From NCBI GenBank assembly GCA_963809965.1, contig CAWELU010000006.1:186001-250000 (forward strand): a stretch of DNA of 64,000 bases, given 5' to 3'. The stretch's first letter is position 1. Each line of letters opens with the position of its first letter. Below the pieces are notes generated by a model. The model did no database searches. It was not told where the DNA came from and was given only the letters and a program-made list of their open reading frames with translations. This document shows positions 27,741 to 36,555 of this stretch, piece after piece. Both the position numbers and the translations under genes were made by a program. The stretch comes from CAIWHR01 sp963809965 (lineage in GTDB: Bacteria; Pseudomonadota; Gammaproteobacteria; Burkholderiales; Casimicrobiaceae).

Positions 27741-27870
27741 TTGCAGTTGGCGGGAGAGATCGTTGGAATTGTCTCGGACATCCTGAGGCTGGGCCTCCTG
27801 TTCTTGCGCTCGTCGAGCACGATCCGTGCTGAGAACGTGGTACTTCGCAAACAGCCTGGATATATGACGT
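27741..27870 (+). mobile_element. N-terminal relic of a DDE integrase/transposase
   Basis: The frame reads LRLGLLFLRSSSTIRAENVV followed by LRKQ, which resembles the N-terminus of integrase-core transposases (membrane-like lead, then RxxL-AEN-LRKQL). After about 35 residues the similarity stops. No catalytic core, inverted repeat or target duplication is present, so only a remnant is left. The rest of the 317-base gap to the exchanger gene holds nothing else recognisable. Confidence 0.4.
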
Positions 27871-27906
27871 GCGAGCACCGACCGTGCCTATCGAGGAGGG
27901 CAAACA

Positions 27907-28998
27907 ATGAGCAAGTTACTTTCGGTGCAAAACATCCTCAATCTGCTGTTGGTCTTTGTGCCGATCGCGATCGCGCTCGAGTACGTCGTGCACGCCCGCG
28001 CCGAGTGGATCTTCGTAACCGCGTGTCTCGCGATCATCCCGCTGGCTGGCCTCATGGGTAAGGCGACGGAGCACCTTGCCGAACGTGTTGGCGAAGGGAT
28101 TGGCGGACTTCTCAACGCCACGTTCGGAAACGCGGCGGAACTCATAATCGCAACTATGGCGTTGCGGGCAGGTCTCTATGACGTGGTGAAGGCATCACTC
28201 ACCGGCTCGATCATCGGCAACATCCTACTGGTGTTCGGCTTGAGCGCGCTCGTCGGCGGTGCGCGTCGCTCGGTCCAGAGATTCAACAAGACCGCGGCCA
28301 ACTTGGGCACGACGATGCTGACATTGGCAGCGATCGGCCTAGTGGTGCCGGCCATCTTTCACTTTATCGTTGCGGGCGGCCCGGTCGTTGCGGAGCAGGA
28401 TCTGAGTCTCGAGATTTCGATCATTCTGATGATCACCTACGTACTTGGCTTGGTGTTTACGCTCAGAACGCACAAGCATCTGTTCGCCGGCGGCCATGGG
28501 GAGGAAGCCGATGAGGCCATTGGAACTAAAGGCTGGTCCACTCGTAAGTCACTACTGGTGCTCCTGATCGCTACGGCCTTTGTTGCCCTAATGAGCGAGT
28601 TCCTGGTGGGCGCGGTGGAGGCGACGGCGAAGTCATTCGGTATGACGGAGGTATTCGTCGGCGTAATTCTGGTCGCTATCATTGGCAACGCGGCCGAGCA
28701 CTCCACAGCCGTACTCATGGCGATCAAGAACAAGATGGACATTGCGATCAATATCGCAGTCGGCTCGTCGATCCAGATCGCCCTGTTTGTCGCGCCGGTC
28801 ATGGTGTTCCTGAGCTACGTGATCGGGCCTCAGCCGATGGACCTGATCTTCACCAACTTCGAAGTACTGGCGATCACGGTTTCGGTGGCGATCATGGCGC
28901 TGATCTCGCAGGACGGTGAGTCGAATTGGATGGAAGGCGTACAGCTCCTTGCTGTGTATGCAATCTTGGGCATCGCCTTCTATTTTTTGCCGGCCTGA
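27907..28998 (+). CDS. cax: calcium/proton (cation) exchanger, CaxA family
   Basis: 363 residues, ten or eleven membrane helices in two homologous halves. Each half carries the family acidic motif: GNAAELIIATMALRAG and GNAAEHSTAVLMAI. A short His/Glu-rich loop (FAGGHGEEADEA) separates the halves, as is usual. The protein should export Ca2+ (or Mn2+/Na+) in exchange for protons across the inner membrane. It is a single gene with no co-directional partner close by. Confidence 0.88.
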   Translation: MSKLLSVQNILNLLLVFVPIAIALEYVVHARAEWIFVTACLAIIPLAGLMGKATEHLAERVGEGIGGLLNATFGNAAELIIATMALRAGLYDVVKASLTGSIIGNILLVFGLSALVGGARRSVQRFNKTAANLGTTMLTLAAIGLVVPAIFHFIVAGGPVVAEQDLSLEISIILMITYVLGLVFTLRTHKHLFAGGHGEEADEAIGTKGWSTRKSLLVLLIATAFVALMSEFLVGAVEATAKSFGMTEVFVGVILVAIIGNAAEHSTAVLMAIKNKMDIAINIAVGSSIQIALFVAPVMVFLSYVIGPQPMDLIFTNFEVLAITVSVAIMALISQDGESNWMEGVQLLAVYAILGIAFYFLPA

Positions 28999-29168
28999 CG
29001 CGCGAGGCGCTTGCCCGCGCAGGACGAGCCAGACGATGGCTCTAGCGGGACATGCTGGGGACGATCATCGTGGGAGCGCATAATCTCGCACTCGAGACGA
29101 CGAGGCGCATCCTTCGCGCTCAGAATGCCGCCATGAGTAACCGCAAGAACGGACATGCCGCGCGTGTT

Positions 29169-29246
29169 CTAGCCCGCCTCGACGAGCGCCACGAGTTTCG
29201 CGAGTGACATCTGCCAGCCGACCTCGTTGTCGCCGGTCGACATCCC
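29169..29246 (-). pseudogene. C-terminal remnant of an SRPBCC/AHSA1-like protein
   Basis: A short frame ending in a TAG at 29169-29171 reads GDNEVGWQMSLAKLVALVEA. This resembles the last helix of activator-of-Hsp90-type START proteins (GWQxSLxKL). Nothing upstream continues the domain before the repressor gene ends at 29275. It is probably a leftover, and the short length keeps confidence low. Confidence 0.3.
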
Positions 29247-29274
29247 GCGGGCAGCCCGCCGCACAGCCGCCAAT

Positions 29275-29937
29275 TCAGGACCGATCGACCGGCAACCCGG
29301 CGCTCTTCCACTCGGGGAAACCGTCTTCGAGTCGCCGCGCCTTGCGGCCCCTGTTGCGCAATTCGACCACAGCCTCGAACGCCATCAGGCAATACGGTCC
29401 GCGGCAGTAGGCGACAATTTCCTGGCCCCGGGGAATCTCGTTCAGTCGTTTCTTGAGCTCGGCCACTGGCATATTGATCGCGCCGCGAATGTGTCCGGCC
29501 GCGTACTCCTCGGGCGGCCGCACGTCGAGCACCGTGACCAGACCCTTCTTCGCACGCTGCATCAACTCCTTGGCAGGCACGGGTTCGAGGCTGTCCTTGC
29601 TATCGAGATAGAGCGTCACCAGCTTGTCGACTTCGGCCAGGTGTTCCTGTCCGACCGCCCGCAAGGAGGCGAGCAGCCGCACGATGCCATCACCGGCAAG
29701 GCGGTAGAACACGTACAGGCCTTCCTTGCGCGCCGCCACCAGCCCCGCCTGGCGAAGCTGCTGCAGATGCTGCGAGGTGTTGGCGACGGACAGGCCGGTC
29801 ATGCGCGCCAGCGCCTCGACGCTGCGTTCGGCCTGCGCGAGAAAGTCCAGCATCTCCAGCCTCTTGGCGCTGCTCAGCGCCTTGCCAATGCGGGCGAACT
29901 GCTCGAACAAATCGGTCTTGACGGTGGCGTTTGACAT
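29275..29937 (-). CDS. ArsR-family repressor fused to a rhodanese domain
   Basis: 220 residues. The winged helix covers about residues 10-95, with recognition helix SVANTSQHLQQLRQAGLVAA. The rhodanese domain runs from about 115 (VLDVRPPEEYAAGHIRGAIN) to the active-site loop YCRGPYCLMAF, with the catalytic Cys. ArsR repressors of this fused type sense sulfane sulfur or related redox sulfur species. It faces a divergent set of sulfur genes across 100 bases of AT-rich DNA and probably represses that set and itself. Confidence 0.88.
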   Translation of the reverse strand: MSNATVKTDLFEQFARIGKALSSAKRLEMLDFLAQAERSVEALARMTGLSVANTSQHLQQLRQAGLVAARKEGLYVFYRLAGDGIVRLLASLRAVGQEHLAEVDKLVTLYLDSKDSLEPVPAKELMQRAKKGLVTVLDVRPPEEYAAGHIRGAINMPVAELKKRLNEIPRGQEIVAYCRGPYCLMAFEAVVELRNRGRKARRLEDGFPEWKSAGLPVDRS

Positions 29938-29965
29938 GGGTCACATTCCGCGTATCATGGACAAT

Positions 29966-29987
29966 TATTCAATTAATTACTTGAATA
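29966..29987. promoter_or_regulatory. AT-rich palindrome, probable operator of the ArsR-rhodanese repressor
   Basis: TATTCAA (29966-29972) is repeated inverted as TTGAATA (29981-29987) around an 8-base spacer. It lies in the only AT-rich patch in this GC-rich region, between the divergent repressor and hydroxylase genes. Sulfur-sensing ArsR proteins such as BigR bind AT-rich inverted repeats of this size that overlap promoters. Confidence 0.6.
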
Positions 29988-30040
29988 CTATAGCCGATTC
30001 TCGGACTGTTGACCAGCCCGTCTGTTGACCCTCGTCGATT

Positions 30041-30854
30041 ATGGATGCTTTTCTCTTGACTCACGAGGTGCCGGTTCGGCTCGGTGTCTTCTTCGGCATC
30101 TTTGCGACGATGGCCGGCTGGGAGCTGCTGGCGCCCCGGCGCGCGCTGCAGCAGCGAAAATCGCTGCGCTGGACGAACAACCTGGCGCTCACGGTCCTGA
30201 ATAGCGTCCTGGTGCGGGCGATCGTTCCGGTGGCAGCTATCGGCGTTGCCGCCTTTGCGGCCGCGCGTGGCATGGGCATGTTCAATCTCGTCCAGGTGCC
30301 GTATCCGTGGGCAATTGTGCTTGTCGGTGCTGGCCCTCGACCTTGCGATCTACCTGCAACACCTGATGTTTCACGCGGTGCCTTTGTTCTGGCGTCTGCA
30401 TCGCGTTCATCATGCCGACCTCGACTTCGACGTAACCACGGGCGCCCGCTTCCATCCGGTGGAAATTGTTCTATCGATGCTGATCAAGTTTTCGGTGATC
30501 CTGGTCCTGGGCCCGCCGACGCTGGCGGTGCTGCTGTTCGAGGTCATGCTCAACGCCACTTCCATGTTCAACCACGGCAACGTGCGCCTGCCGACGGGTA
30601 TCGACCGCGTCCTGCGCTTGCTGGTGGTGACACCGGATATGCACCGCGTCCACCATTCGGTCGATCCGCGCGAGACTAACAGCAACTTCGGCTTCAATGT
30701 GCCTTGGTGGGACCGCCTGTTCGGCACCTACCGGGCACAGCCGAAGGCCGGTCACGCCGCGATGACGATCGGCATCGAGCAATTTCGCGCCCCGCGCGAA
30801 CTGTGGCTCGACCGGATGCTGCTGCAACCGTTTCGCGCCGATGGCGGAAGCTAG
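30041..30854 (+). CDS. sterol desaturase / fatty acid hydroxylase family protein (one frameshift)
   Basis: The first frame gives the N-terminal helices (RLGVFFGIFATMAGWELLAP). A second frame from about 30320 gives the catalytic part with the three His boxes HLMFH, HRVHHAD and HRVHHS. One extra base near 30310-30325 explains the change and leaves a protein of about 270 residues. It should be a membrane-bound di-iron hydroxylase or desaturase acting on a lipid. Members of this family occur next to rhodanese and DsrE genes in sulfide-response clusters. It is the first gene of the divergent operon. Confidence 0.72.
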
Positions 30855-30899
30855 GCCGGGAACCGTGGCGCATACCTGGCTCGGTCTGCTGGGCGCGAG

Positions 30900-31156
30900 G
30901 TGGCGGCGGGCAGCGAGAGCGCGATACGCAGTGTCCTGCTCGCACTGGGGTTGCTGGCGCTGGTCGCCTTTCTGCCTCGGCTGGTCCGGCGATTCCTGCG
31001 CACCGGTCCGTGGTGGATCGACGTACGCGAACTGCACGCCCAACTCGGTCGAGGAGAGCAACTGTTGCCAGCTTTGCCGACGTCGCGATCGTCCGCGGGG
31101 GCATGGAGCAATGGCAGCGCGAAGGATTCGTGGTCGCGGGCGCGACCATCGGTTGA
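30900..31156 (+). pseudogene. membrane-anchored rhodanese with an internal deletion
   Basis: An N-terminal helix (VLLALGLLALVAFLPRLVRR) leads into WWIDVRELHAQLGRGEQLL, the first strand of a rhodanese domain. The next part in another frame is ASFADVAIVRGGMEQWQREG, the end of the same domain. About 50 residues between them, including the active-site CxxxxR loop, are missing at about 31060. The gene cannot make an active sulfurtransferase. It lies between the hydroxylase and DsrE genes. Confidence 0.6.
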
Positions 31157-31177
31157 AGCGAACGGAGAGCAATTAGC

Positions 31178-31528
31178 ATGAAGACCCTATTCATCCTGAA
31201 CGACGCGCCGTACGGCAGCGAGCGCAGCTACAACGGCGCACGCCTGGCGGGATCGTTGTCGAAGGTCGAAGGCGAGGAAGTGAAGGTATTTCTGATCGGG
31301 GATGCCGCAGCCTGCGCCAAAGGCGGCCAGAAGGTCCCGGAGGGCTTCTACAACCTTCAGGTCATGCTCGGCCGCGTGGTGCGCACAGGCGCCCCGATCG
31401 GCGTGTGCGGCACGTGCATGGATGCGCGGGGCATGGCCGAGAACGAACTGATCGAAGGCAGCCACAAGAGCACGATGGCCGAACTGACCGCCTGGACGCA
31501 ATGGGCAGACAAGGTGGTGGTGTTTTGA
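31178..31528 (+). CDS. DsrE-family protein
   Basis: 116 residues with the DsrE/DsrF fold: KTLFILNDAPYGSERSYNGA at the start and GVCGTCMDARGM in the conserved Cys loop. DsrE proteins act as sulfurtransferases or sulfur carriers, taking persulfide sulfur at the conserved Cys. Position between a rhodanese and a cysteine desulfurase supports such a relay. It is probably cytoplasmic and co-transcribed with the flanking genes. Confidence 0.85.
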   Translation: MKTLFILNDAPYGSERSYNGARLAGSLSKVEGEEVKVFLIGDAAACAKGGQKVPEGFYNLQVMLGRVVRTGAPIGVCGTCMDARGMAENELIEGSHKSTMAELTAWTQWADKVVVF

Positions 31529-31553
31529 GCATCAATCACGTTTGGGCCAGCCG

Positions 31554-32717
31554 ATGAAACTGCCCATCTACCTCGACTACAACGCGACCACACCGGTCGC
31601 ACCGGAGGTCGCAGACGCGATCGAGCCGTTCCTGCGCACGCACTTCGGCAATCCTTCGTCGGCGCACGCTTATGGAAGGCAGGCGCTTGAGGCGGTAGGC
31701 AAGGCTCGCGCGCATGTTGCCGCGCTCATTGGCGCAGTCGAGTCCGAGATCGTTTTCACCGGCTGCGCGACCGAGGCCAACAACCTGGCGATTTTCGGGG
31801 TCGCAAAGGCCCTTCGGACAAGGCGGAAGCACATCGTCACGTCGGCGATCGAACATCCCGCGGTGATGCAGCCTTGCCTGCGGCTCAAGGACGAGGGCTG
31901 GGACATCACCATTGTGCCGGTGGACGCCGATGGCCGAGTAGACCGCGACGCCCTCTCCCGCGCGGTTCGCGACGACACGGCGCTGGTCACGATCATGCAT
32001 GCGAACAATGAAGTCGGCACGCTTCAGGAAATCACCGACATCGCAAATGTGGCCCATGCACGCGGCGTCTTGGTCCACACCGACGCCGCGCAGTCGGTCG
32101 GCAAAGTCCCCGTGGATGTAGGCGAGCTTGGCGTCGATCTATTGACGATCGCCGGGCACAAGTTCTATGCGACGAAGGGCGTAGGGGCGCTGTATGTGCG
32201 CCAAGGTACGCCCATCGCGCCGATCATGGCCGGCGCGGACCACGAGCGGGGACTGCGGCCCGGAACCGAGAACGTGCCGGCCATCATCGGCTTGGGCGAG
32301 GCGGCACGGCTTGCGCGCGAGCGTCAGCCCTCGACGTCGACGGCGTTGCGGCGGCGACGCGACCTGTTGCATCAACTGTTGGCGGACAGCGTCGGCGGAT
32401 TGGTGCTCAACGGCCACCCGGAGCAGCGGCTTCCCAACACGTTGAACGTATCATTCCCTGGCGTGAGCGGACGCGACTTGCTGCACGCGGTCGCGGAGGA
32501 CGTCGCCGCATCCGTCGGCTCGGCTTGCCACTCCGATGCCGGTACGGTGAGCGGGGTGCTGGCGGCCATGGGGATCGGCTTCGACCGGGCCGCGGGCGCG
32601 CTGCGCCTGACGGTTGGAGTCTTCACCACCGAAGAAGAAGTGCGCCACGCCGCGCATGCGCTGATCCAGTGTTGGCACGAGTCGACCCGCCAGTTGCCAT
32701 CAGGAACCAAAGCTTGA
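31554..32717 (+). CDS. cysteine desulfurase (NifS/IscS family)
   Basis: 387 residues from ATG 31554. PLP-enzyme landmarks are YLDYNATTPVAPEV, FTGCATEANNLAIFG, the Asp/Gln site HTDAAQSVGK, the PLP lysine in GHKFYATKG and the catalytic Cys in VGSACHSDAGTVSGVL. The enzyme removes sulfur from cysteine to form a persulfide. It is the last gene of the sulfur operon and may supply the DsrE protein. It could serve as a secondary Fe-S or thiolation desulfurase; no iscU is near. Confidence 0.88.
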   Translation: MKLPIYLDYNATTPVAPEVADAIEPFLRTHFGNPSSAHAYGRQALEAVGKARAHVAALIGAVESEIVFTGCATEANNLAIFGVAKALRTRRKHIVTSAIEHPAVMQPCLRLKDEGWDITIVPVDADGRVDRDALSRAVRDDTALVTIMHANNEVGTLQEITDIANVAHARGVLVHTDAAQSVGKVPVDVGELGVDLLTIAGHKFYATKGVGALYVRQGTPIAPIMAGADHERGLRPGTENVPAIIGLGEAARLARERQPSTSTALRRRRDLLHQLLADSVGGLVLNGHPEQRLPNTLNVSFPGVSGRDLLHAVAEDVAASVGSACHSDAGTVSGVLAAMGIGFDRAAGALRLTVGVFTTEEEVRHAAHALIQCWHESTRQLPSGTKA

Positions 32718-32776
32718 CCCCCATGACCGTACCCAATCTCGATCGCATCCCGGAAGAGCCGATCGAGTCGTTCGCC

Positions 32777-33961
32777 CTAAGGCACGGTCGACTTGTTGCT
32801 CCCGTCCGTGGAATTGTCGGGGTGCGATTTGTCCGTGGGTTCCTCGACCCCCGTCCCCTTCGGCCGGACGCGTAAGCCCCGACGGAAGTTCTCGCTGTCC
32901 GACTCGGCGCTTCGAGAAGCGAGCTCGGCAGCCGCCCGGTAGGCCATGGGGTTCTTGGTCTTCTCGATCTCGAGCAGCTTCGTGTCGTTGTTCACCCGCA
33001 CGCTGTACTTGCCGAGGTTGAAGAGGACGTACATCGCGACGAGATTGTCGAAATCCTCGTACTGGCCCTGCTCCTTCCGGAAATCGCGGGAAAGGACGGA
33101 GGGGAACCGATTGGGCAGGTCCTTGAACGCCACCTTCTCCTCTTCGTGCGGATCGACGTAGGTCGAACCTTCGTACTTCTTGTACAGGACCACGTCCAAC
33201 CCGTATCCCCGCGCATTCCACTCCTTGAGGAGCTTCATCGCCATCTCCGTGGGAATGTTGGCGTTGGCGGCCGCCACCAGCCTTCGCCCGGAGAGAAGCT
33301 TCGCGCTCGTAACCTCAAGGTCTTTGTACCCGGCGCCGAGCTTGAATCCCATGCCGATGGTCTTGGCGCAGTTGAGGCGCAAGTAGTCGTACTTGATTTC
33401 CCTGTCGTGGTACTCGGTCTTCTTGACCCGACCGTGATAGTCGTCGTTGATGCGCTGGAAGAACGCAGCCAGCGCCGCCTTCTCGCTCGCCGGAACGCCA
33501 TAGACGCGCACGCCGATGACGGATCGCTTGTAGATCTCGCCGAAATCGAGGCCGAACGAGGCCTTGTCGCCGAGCGACGAGACCGTCCCGAACAGGTACT
33601 CCTTCTTCGGGATCCGGACCATGAGGTCCCCGGTATAGAAGTGCGCCTCGTGCTCGGGCTTCCGGTCGGCGTAGAAGTTCGCTGAGTAGACGATATCATC
33701 GCCGGGCGGCCGGTCACGGATGGCCAAGGCCAGGTGGCCGGCCGAGCCGCCCTTGGAGGTGCCGAAGCTGATCAGCAACTCCATGTCGTACGGGTCCTGT
33801 CGCAGGACGTCCGCAATCTCGTCGATGTTGGCGGGCTCCGGCCCACCCTTGGTTCCGAAGTCGGCGGCCTCCGCGTACACGGCAAACACGAGCGCCATCG
33901 CAACACACCAAACGGTGGTCCCGATCCCTGCTGCGCCCCTGAGACTTGGAAGTCGATTCAT
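32777..33961 (-). CDS. secreted protein of unknown family, possibly with a permuted papain-like domain
   Basis: 394 residues from ATG 33961, which starts a clear signal peptide (TVWCVAMALVFAVYAEAADF). The frame is open further upstream but without a better start. The region after it contains GTSKGGSAGHLALAIRD (a His after a Gly-rich loop), a pre-barrel segment HFYTGDLMVRIPKKEYLF, then LRLNCAKTIGMGFKLG with an Asn-Cys-Ala motif. The His-then-Cys order resembles permuted papain (LRAT/NlpC-like or DUF4105) folds, but that is only a guess. The C-terminus is Ser/Asp-rich and probably disordered. It converges with the desulfurase gene. Confidence 0.6.
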   Translation of the reverse strand: MNRLPSLRGAAGIGTTVWCVAMALVFAVYAEAADFGTKGGPEPANIDEIADVLRQDPYDMELLISFGTSKGGSAGHLALAIRDRPPGDDIVYSANFYADRKPEHEAHFYTGDLMVRIPKKEYLFGTVSSLGDKASFGLDFGEIYKRSVIGVRVYGVPASEKAALAAFFQRINDDYHGRVKKTEYHDREIKYDYLRLNCAKTIGMGFKLGAGYKDLEVTSAKLLSGRRLVAAANANIPTEMAMKLLKEWNARGYGLDVVLYKKYEGSTYVDPHEEEKVAFKDLPNRFPSVLSRDFRKEQGQYEDFDNLVAMYVLFNLGKYSVRVNNDTKLLEIEKTKNPMAYRAAAELASRSAESDSENFRRGLRVRPKGTGVEEPTDKSHPDNSTDGSNKSTVP

Positions 33962-34263
33962 GCGGCGGCCGCCTAGACTAGATCGGTGATGATAGTACGG
34001 ATCGCCAGCCTCGTTGAGCCGCAATAGCCGGAAGTCGCGACCGTCTCCCATGGCCACACTCCGCCGTAGCGTCGACGTTCTCAAGCCGAAGCGCGCTAGA
34101 CTCGCTCCCAGGTGGCCTTTGGCTATCCGGCCACCGCTGCCGGATGGCGAAAACACTGCTTGGGACGTTGGCCCAAGGACTGGTCGGCTCTCACCGTGGT
34201 GATGCGCAGCACGGGGTAGCCAAAGCTTGCGGCAGCGACGCCGAGCCCCTGCTTTCGCACCGG

Positions 34264-35160
34264 ATGATGACGGTCGATGTCGAAGCACGAATCGCCGCGC
34301 TGCCATGCTGGCGCGGCAAGGTGAAGCTCGAACCGCTGCGCGGAGGGCTTTCCAATACGGCTTTCGTCGTCGATGACGGAAGAGAGCGCTACGTGGCGCG
34401 TTGCGGCGGCGACATTCCTGCCCACCACGTCTTCCGCGATCGCGAGCGGGCGGCCAGTGTCGCTGCGCATGCGGCCGGCCTGTCGCCCGAATTGGTCTAT
34501 GCAGAGCCGGGCGTCATGGTCATTCGGCATGTCGACGGCAGGACCTTCGCGGAGCCTGACATGCGGGCGAACATCGCGCGCATTGTCCCGCTCCTGGCGA
34601 CATGTCACCGCGAGCTCGCACGCCACCTTTCGGGCCCGGCGAACATGTTCTGGGTCTTTCACGTCATCCGCGACTATGCGCGGACGCTGCAGGCGGCCCG
34701 CGGCGGCAGCGACGGCGAACTGTCGCGTTTTGTGGCGGTTGCCGACGCGCTCGAGGCACAGCAGGTGCCGCTGCCCATCGTCTTCGGCCACCACGACCTG
34801 CTTCCCGGCAACTTCATCGACGACGGCAAGCGTCTCTGGTTGATCGACTGGGAATACGGCGGCTTCGGTACCGCGATGTTCGACCTCGCGAACCTCGCGA
34901 CCAATGGCAGCTTCTCGCCCGCCGATGACCGGCTGCTGCTCGAAGCGTATTTCCGGCAATCCGTGAGCAACGAGGTCCAGCGCTCGTTCGACGCGATGAA
35001 GGTGGCCAGCACGTTGCGCGAGGCGGTCTGGGCGATGGTTTCCGCGATTCACCTTGCCGCGCCCGGCGCGGACTATCGTGCGCACGTTGCCGATTACCTT
35101 GCGCGCACCGAGGCGGCTCTGGCGCGCTATGCCGAAAGGCACGGAAGTCTGGTCGCGTAG
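34264..35160 (+). CDS. choline kinase / aminoglycoside phosphotransferase-like protein
   Basis: 298 residues from the ATG pair at 34264; a longer N-terminus from 34144 is possible but has no family resemblance. The kinase catalytic loop is FGHHDLLPGNFI (Brenner motif), followed by the Mg site LIDWEYGGFGTAMFDLAN. The N-lobe is RGGLSNTAFVVDDGRERYV. This pattern matches choline/ethanolamine and related small-molecule kinases. The substrate is uncertain. A DUF3303 gene follows. Confidence 0.8.
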   Translation: MMTVDVEARIAALPCWRGKVKLEPLRGGLSNTAFVVDDGRERYVARCGGDIPAHHVFRDRERAASVAAHAAGLSPELVYAEPGVMVIRHVDGRTFAEPDMRANIARIVPLLATCHRELARHLSGPANMFWVFHVIRDYARTLQAARGGSDGELSRFVAVADALEAQQVPLPIVFGHHDLLPGNFIDDGKRLWLIDWEYGGFGTAMFDLANLATNGSFSPADDRLLLEAYFRQSVSNEVQRSFDAMKVASTLREAVWAMVSAIHLAAPGADYRAHVADYLARTEAALARYAERHGSLVA

Positions 35161-35247
35161 ACCTGACCTCGATCTTGTGGAGGCAGCCGTTGCCGGCAAT
35201 AATCCGAAAGTCGCGAAAGCGACCCATCGCCAAAGGGAGGAAGAGCA

Positions 35248-35490
35248 ATGAAGTTCATGGTTGCGCGGAAGATTCCACCTGGGCCTACAAGGCCGCCGTG
35301 AATGGATTCCTGAGCACGGGCGCGCCAAAATCCCGCGGGGTTGAAAACGATCGGGCGCTGGCACGCGCCAGGTTCCGCTTGGGGTTGGCATGTCGTCGAG
35401 GGCGATGCGACGTCAGTGGCTGAACTCGAGACGGTGTGCGGAGATCTGCTGGAAGTGCAGATCACGCCTGTGAGTCTGGCTAAAGTTCAC
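35248..35490 (+). pseudogene. DUF3303-family small protein with two frameshifts
   Basis: The gene starts MKFMVARKIPPG after AGGAAGAG. It is then open in the next frame with YKAAVNGFLSTGAP and in a third frame with LKTIGRWHAPGSAWGWHVVE and CGDLLEVQITPV. These are consecutive pieces of DUF3303 proteins of about 90 residues. One missing base near 35280 and one extra near 35340 repair it. The family function is unknown. Confidence 0.6.
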
Positions 35491-36021
35491 GGAAAGCAGA
35501 GCATCGGACCGCTCTTTGCCGCCGACTGGAGTCCTCTGCAACAGGCGAAGGTGGCGGACAGGAACCTGAGTACGGCAGCGGCTTCAACACGGCATGGCTG
35601 CGCGATAACCCCGCTGGTCGGCGGGGTTCGTTTCACTTCGCCTCGGGACGTGAACCGGGCAGCATCGTCGCGTGATCGCTCAGCCTGGCTTCGGAGCGGA
35701 GTGCCGTTCCGGTACTCGGGTGACGATATCAGGCTTACCACGCCGCTCGCGAACGGCATATCGCCATTCCCGATTCGCGAGCGCAGATCGGACTGGGATC
35801 ACCTAACCCAGGAAGCTGCTCGGTCCACGACGCTTGATGCGTTCAACGCAGCCGGAGCGCCGTCGTATGGGTGGTTGACGAGGAGCGAAGAGGCGCAAAT
35901 CTTCAGTATTTCGGCCCGGAATACTTGTCTGCCGATCCGTCGTAGCGACGAGCTCTGAGCGGGGACTGGCCCACCGGCGTCAGAACTGCGCGACAATGCC
36001 CTGGAGCGACGGAGGATGACA
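35491..36021. other. intergenic stretch without a recognisable gene
   Basis: About 530 bases. The DUF3303 frame runs on to 35958 but its translation becomes Arg/Ser-rich and without family likeness. The only structure seen is the hairpin at 35607-35628. Confidence 0.4.
35607..35628. terminator. GC-rich perfect hairpin, possible terminator
   Basis: AACCCCGC (35607-35614) and GCGGGGTT (35621-35628) form a perfect 8-base-pair stem with a 6-base loop. The next bases are CGTTTCAC, a weak T-rich tract. It could terminate transcription from the phosphotransferase and DUF3303 genes. Confidence 0.4.
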
Positions 36022-36415
36022 ATGGGCCTGAAGCGCATCGAGCATTACAATATCCATACGACCAAGCTTGCCGAGACCATCGACTTCTACACGCGCGTGC
36101 TCGGCATGACGAACGGCGACCGACCGCCCTTCACCTTCCCCGGCGCGTGGCTCTACATCGGCGACATGCCGGTCGTCCACCTCGTCGATCGTCGGCAAAG
36201 ACTTCAAGTCCGGGCGCGAGGGTCAGCACGGCACCGGCACGCTCGACCACGTCGCCTTCGAGGCGCAGGACCTCCCCGCGATGCGCGCCCATCTCGGCCA
36301 CGAGAAGGTGAAGTTCAGCGAGCGCGTCGTGCCGCGCAGCGGAGTCACCCAGATCTTCGTCGAGGACCCCAACGGCCTGATGCTCGAGCTCAATTACGCC
36401 GAGACGGCACGTTGA
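36022..36415 (+). CDS. VOC (glyoxalase/dioxygenase superfamily) protein, one frameshift
   Basis: The start at 36022 is set by GGAGG 5 bases upstream. The first half reads RIEHYNIHTTKLAETIDFYT and VLGMTNGDRPPF, the second in the next frame VGKDFKSGREGQHGTGTLDH and RSGVTQIFVEDPNGLMLEL. Metal ligands are His in IEHYNIH and the pair His/Glu in LDHVAF and GLMLEL. One extra base near 36190 breaks a gene of about 130 residues. The reaction is unknown; similar genes include ring-cleavage dioxygenases and lactoylglutathione lyases. Confidence 0.7.
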
Positions 36416-36555
36416 CGGCGGCCGGCGGTTTCGACCGGACGCGGGGATTCTCGCAATGCGACGAGTCGGCGATGCAATACTCCAACGACGAGATGTGGGA
36501 ACGCTTTGTCGACAGGGTGACTGCATTCTACAACGACGTAGTCGACAAACGCTGA

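Noticed and set aside
35600..35640. A tRNA-like stem ending in GGGGTTCG
   Set aside because: Only a single perfect hairpin is present. No acceptor stem, D-arm or anticodon arm fits around it, so it is kept as a possible terminator.
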